Below are positions 5,737 to 6,953 of a stretch of 6,953 nt of DNA, one piece after another. Every line of letters starts with the position of its first letter. Position 1 is the first letter of the stretch. Below the pieces are notes generated by a model that was given only the letters and a program-made list of their open reading frames with translations, was not told the origin of the DNA and did not search any database. The position numbers were made by a program, and so were the translations under genes. Source of the DNA: DASZZV01 sp035544835 (lineage in GTDB: Bacteria; Acidobacteriota; Thermoanaerobaculia; Gp7-AA8); contig DASZZV010000069.1 in the NCBI GenBank assembly GCA_035544835.1, positions 1-6,953 of the forward strand. The letters are read 5' to 3'.

Positions 5737-6953
5737 CTGATCACTTCCGGTACACGCCTCGGGCCTTACGAAATCGTGTCGCGCATCGGCGCGGGCGGGA
5801 TGGGAGAGGTGTGGCGCGCGATCGACACGCGGCTTGATCGGAGCGTCGCCATCAAGGTGCTGCCGGCCGAGTTTGCGCAGAACGCGCAAGCGAGGACCCG
5901 TTTCGAACGGGAGGCGAAGGCGATCTCACAGCTCAACCACCCCAACATCTGTTCGCTATTCGACGTCGGCGACGGCTTCCTGGCGATGGAACTACTCGAT
6001 GGAGTGAAGCTTCGCCAGAAGATTGATGACGGCGGGATTCCCGTTCGGAAGGCGATCGAATACGCCGTCGAGATGGCGAACGGCCTGGCGGCTGCGCATG
6101 AGAGAGGTGTCGTCCACCGCGACTTGAAACCGGAGAACGTTTTCATTACGCGAGATGGTCATGTGAAGCTTCTCGATTTCGGCCTCGCGAAATGGGACGA
6201 GAAGCGCGATGACAAAAACACCGAGGCGCCGACGCAGGCGCGGATGACGAATCCGGGAACGGTCATGGGAACGGTCGGCTACATGTCTCCCGAACAGGTT
6301 TTAGGTCAAGAGGTTGGCCATCGTTCGGACGTATTCTCCCTGGGTGCGGTCCTGTACGAGCTGCTGACTGGCCAGCGTGCCTTCCAGCGGGGGTCAGGAC
6401 CGGAAACCATGACAGCGATCCTCAGGGAGGATCCGCCGGAATTGGCGGAGGGCAATCGCGTATCGCCGGCGCTCGAACGGGTCACCAGACGATGTCTGGA
6501 AAAGAATCGCGAAAAGCGTTTTCAATCGGCCCGCGATGTCGCCTTCGCACTCGAGGCGCTTTCCGTTTCCTCAAGCGGGATCGGTGATGCAGCCCTTCCT
6601 GCAGCAACCCGGCTTCGCCTGTCCGGCTGGGCTTTCGCGGCGCTCTTCCTTCTCACTTCGATCGTAGCGACCTCTCTGTATGTGGCGCGACTGCGCCAGC
6701 TCCCCCTGGTGCCGACCTTCCAGCCGCTGACCTTTCGCCATGGCCGTGTCGGGAGCGCCGCCTTCGCTCCCGATGGTCAGACGGTCGTCTACAGCGCGGC
6801 TTGGAACGGCGAACCGGAGGAGTTGTTCACGACGCGGATCGGCGATAGCGAGTCGCGATCGCTCGGGGTGCGCAACGCCGAGGTCCAGGCGATCTCACCC
6901 TCGGGCGAAATCGCTCTGGGAAGTTGGGGTCAAGTCTGGAAACCCAACTTAAC
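5644..6953 (+). CDS. PknB-type Ser/Thr protein kinase with TM segment and PD40/WD40-like C-terminal region, cut by window end
   Basis: The frame is open from ATG 5644 to the window end. Numbering from there, the kinase domain spans about residues 40-305: glycine loop GAGGMGEVW (49-57), VAIK with catalytic Lys71, HRDLKPEN with Asp160, DFG with Asp178, GTVGYMSPEQV as activation segment and P+1 loop, and DVFSLGAVLYELLTGQRAF. All key residues are present, so it should be active. A TM segment lies at about 326-347 (GWAFAALFLLTSIVATSLYV). After it, FQPLTFRHGRVGSAAFAPDGQTVVYSA is the usual opening of a PD40/WD40-like extracytoplasmic propeller. The 3' part is missing. The start is doubtful. Relatives begin near M-x-x-x-PGTRLGPYEI, which points to about 5737, where CTG sits 8 bases after AAAGGA. 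ATG 5644 has AGGAAG directly before it and is the only in-frame ATG, but adds about 31 residues without kinase character. ATG 5730 is one base out of frame. Confidence 0.88.
   Translation, partial: MLHVESVKARRAFESGDHRDLTLQSFERKWRLITSGTRLGPYEIVSRIGAGGMGEVWRAIDTRLDRSVAIKVLPAEFAQNAQARTRFEREAKAISQLNHPNICSLFDVGDGFLAMELLDGVKLRQKIDDGGIPVRKAIEYAVEMANGLAAAHERGVVHRDLKPENVFITRDGHVKLLDFGLAKWDEKRDDKNTEAPTQARMTNPGTVMGTVGYMSPEQVLGQEVGHRSDVFSLGAVLYELLTGQRAFQRGSGPETMTAILREDPPELAEGNRVSPALERVTRRCLEKNREKRFQSARDVAFALEALSVSSSGIGDAALPAATRLRLSGWAFAALFLLTSIVATSLYVARLRQLPLVPTFQPLTFRHGRVGSAAFAPDGQTVVYSAAWNGEPEELFTTRIGDSESRSLGVRNAEVQAISPSGEIALGSWGQVWKPNL

Noticed and set aside
5766..6146. 126-codon minus-strand frame opposite the kinase domain
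   Set aside because: The plus strand encodes an intact kinase core with all catalytic motifs here; the minus product is Ser/Arg-rich with no domain.
6740..6952. 70-codon plus-strand frame near the window end
   Set aside because: It is out of phase with the kinase, whose own frame continues through the region with a PD40-like FAPDGQTVVYSA motif.

Overview
The window holds five protein-coding genes, three complete and two cut by the window ends, packed tightly and mostly devoted to sensing and signalling. The high GC content suggests a soil-type bacterium. So do a PknB-like kinase with a membrane segment and a PD40/WD40-type tail, and a periplasmic regulator-propeller sensor. Both protein styles are common in Acidobacteriota and related phyla, but this taxonomic guess is inference only; there is no rRNA or other marker gene here.

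Layout. 1-295 (minus) is the N-terminus of a secreted or membrane-anchored two-component-regulator propeller protein. 296-479 is a divergent spacer with a perfect Shine-Dalgarno followed by a four-codon mini-ORF. 480-2096 (plus) is a two-TM potassium channel with two tandem RCK (TrkA-type) modules. 2097-2171 is a compact bidirectional terminator region with two inverted repeats, which also contains the stop codon of the convergent gene. 2165-3337 (minus) is a 12-TM MFS transporter. 3338-3483 is a spacer. 3484-5622 (minus) is a membrane class III adenylate cyclase with an extracytoplasmic Cache-like sensor, a HAMP-like linker and a cyclase domain of the Thr-substituted IIIb type. About 5623-5736 is a short divergent spacer. 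From there to the window end (plus) runs a Ser/Thr protein kinase whose C-terminal sensor part is cut off.

How they fit together. The cyclase and kinase are divergently arranged and could share control; one makes cAMP, the other phosphorylates proteins. The channel and MFS transporter are convergent and share a terminator. No gene here is an obvious cAMP receptor, and any functional link among the five is inference from proximity.

The points most worth a second look are the kinase start (its N-terminus reads as if one extra C broke a normal ATG start), the MKML mini-ORF with an ideal ribosome binding site in the channel leader, the dense hairpin region that includes the MFS stop codon, the unusual channel filter with a degenerate first RCK nucleotide motif, and the IIIb cyclase chemistry. 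No mobile element, CRISPR array, tRNA or rRNA was seen.
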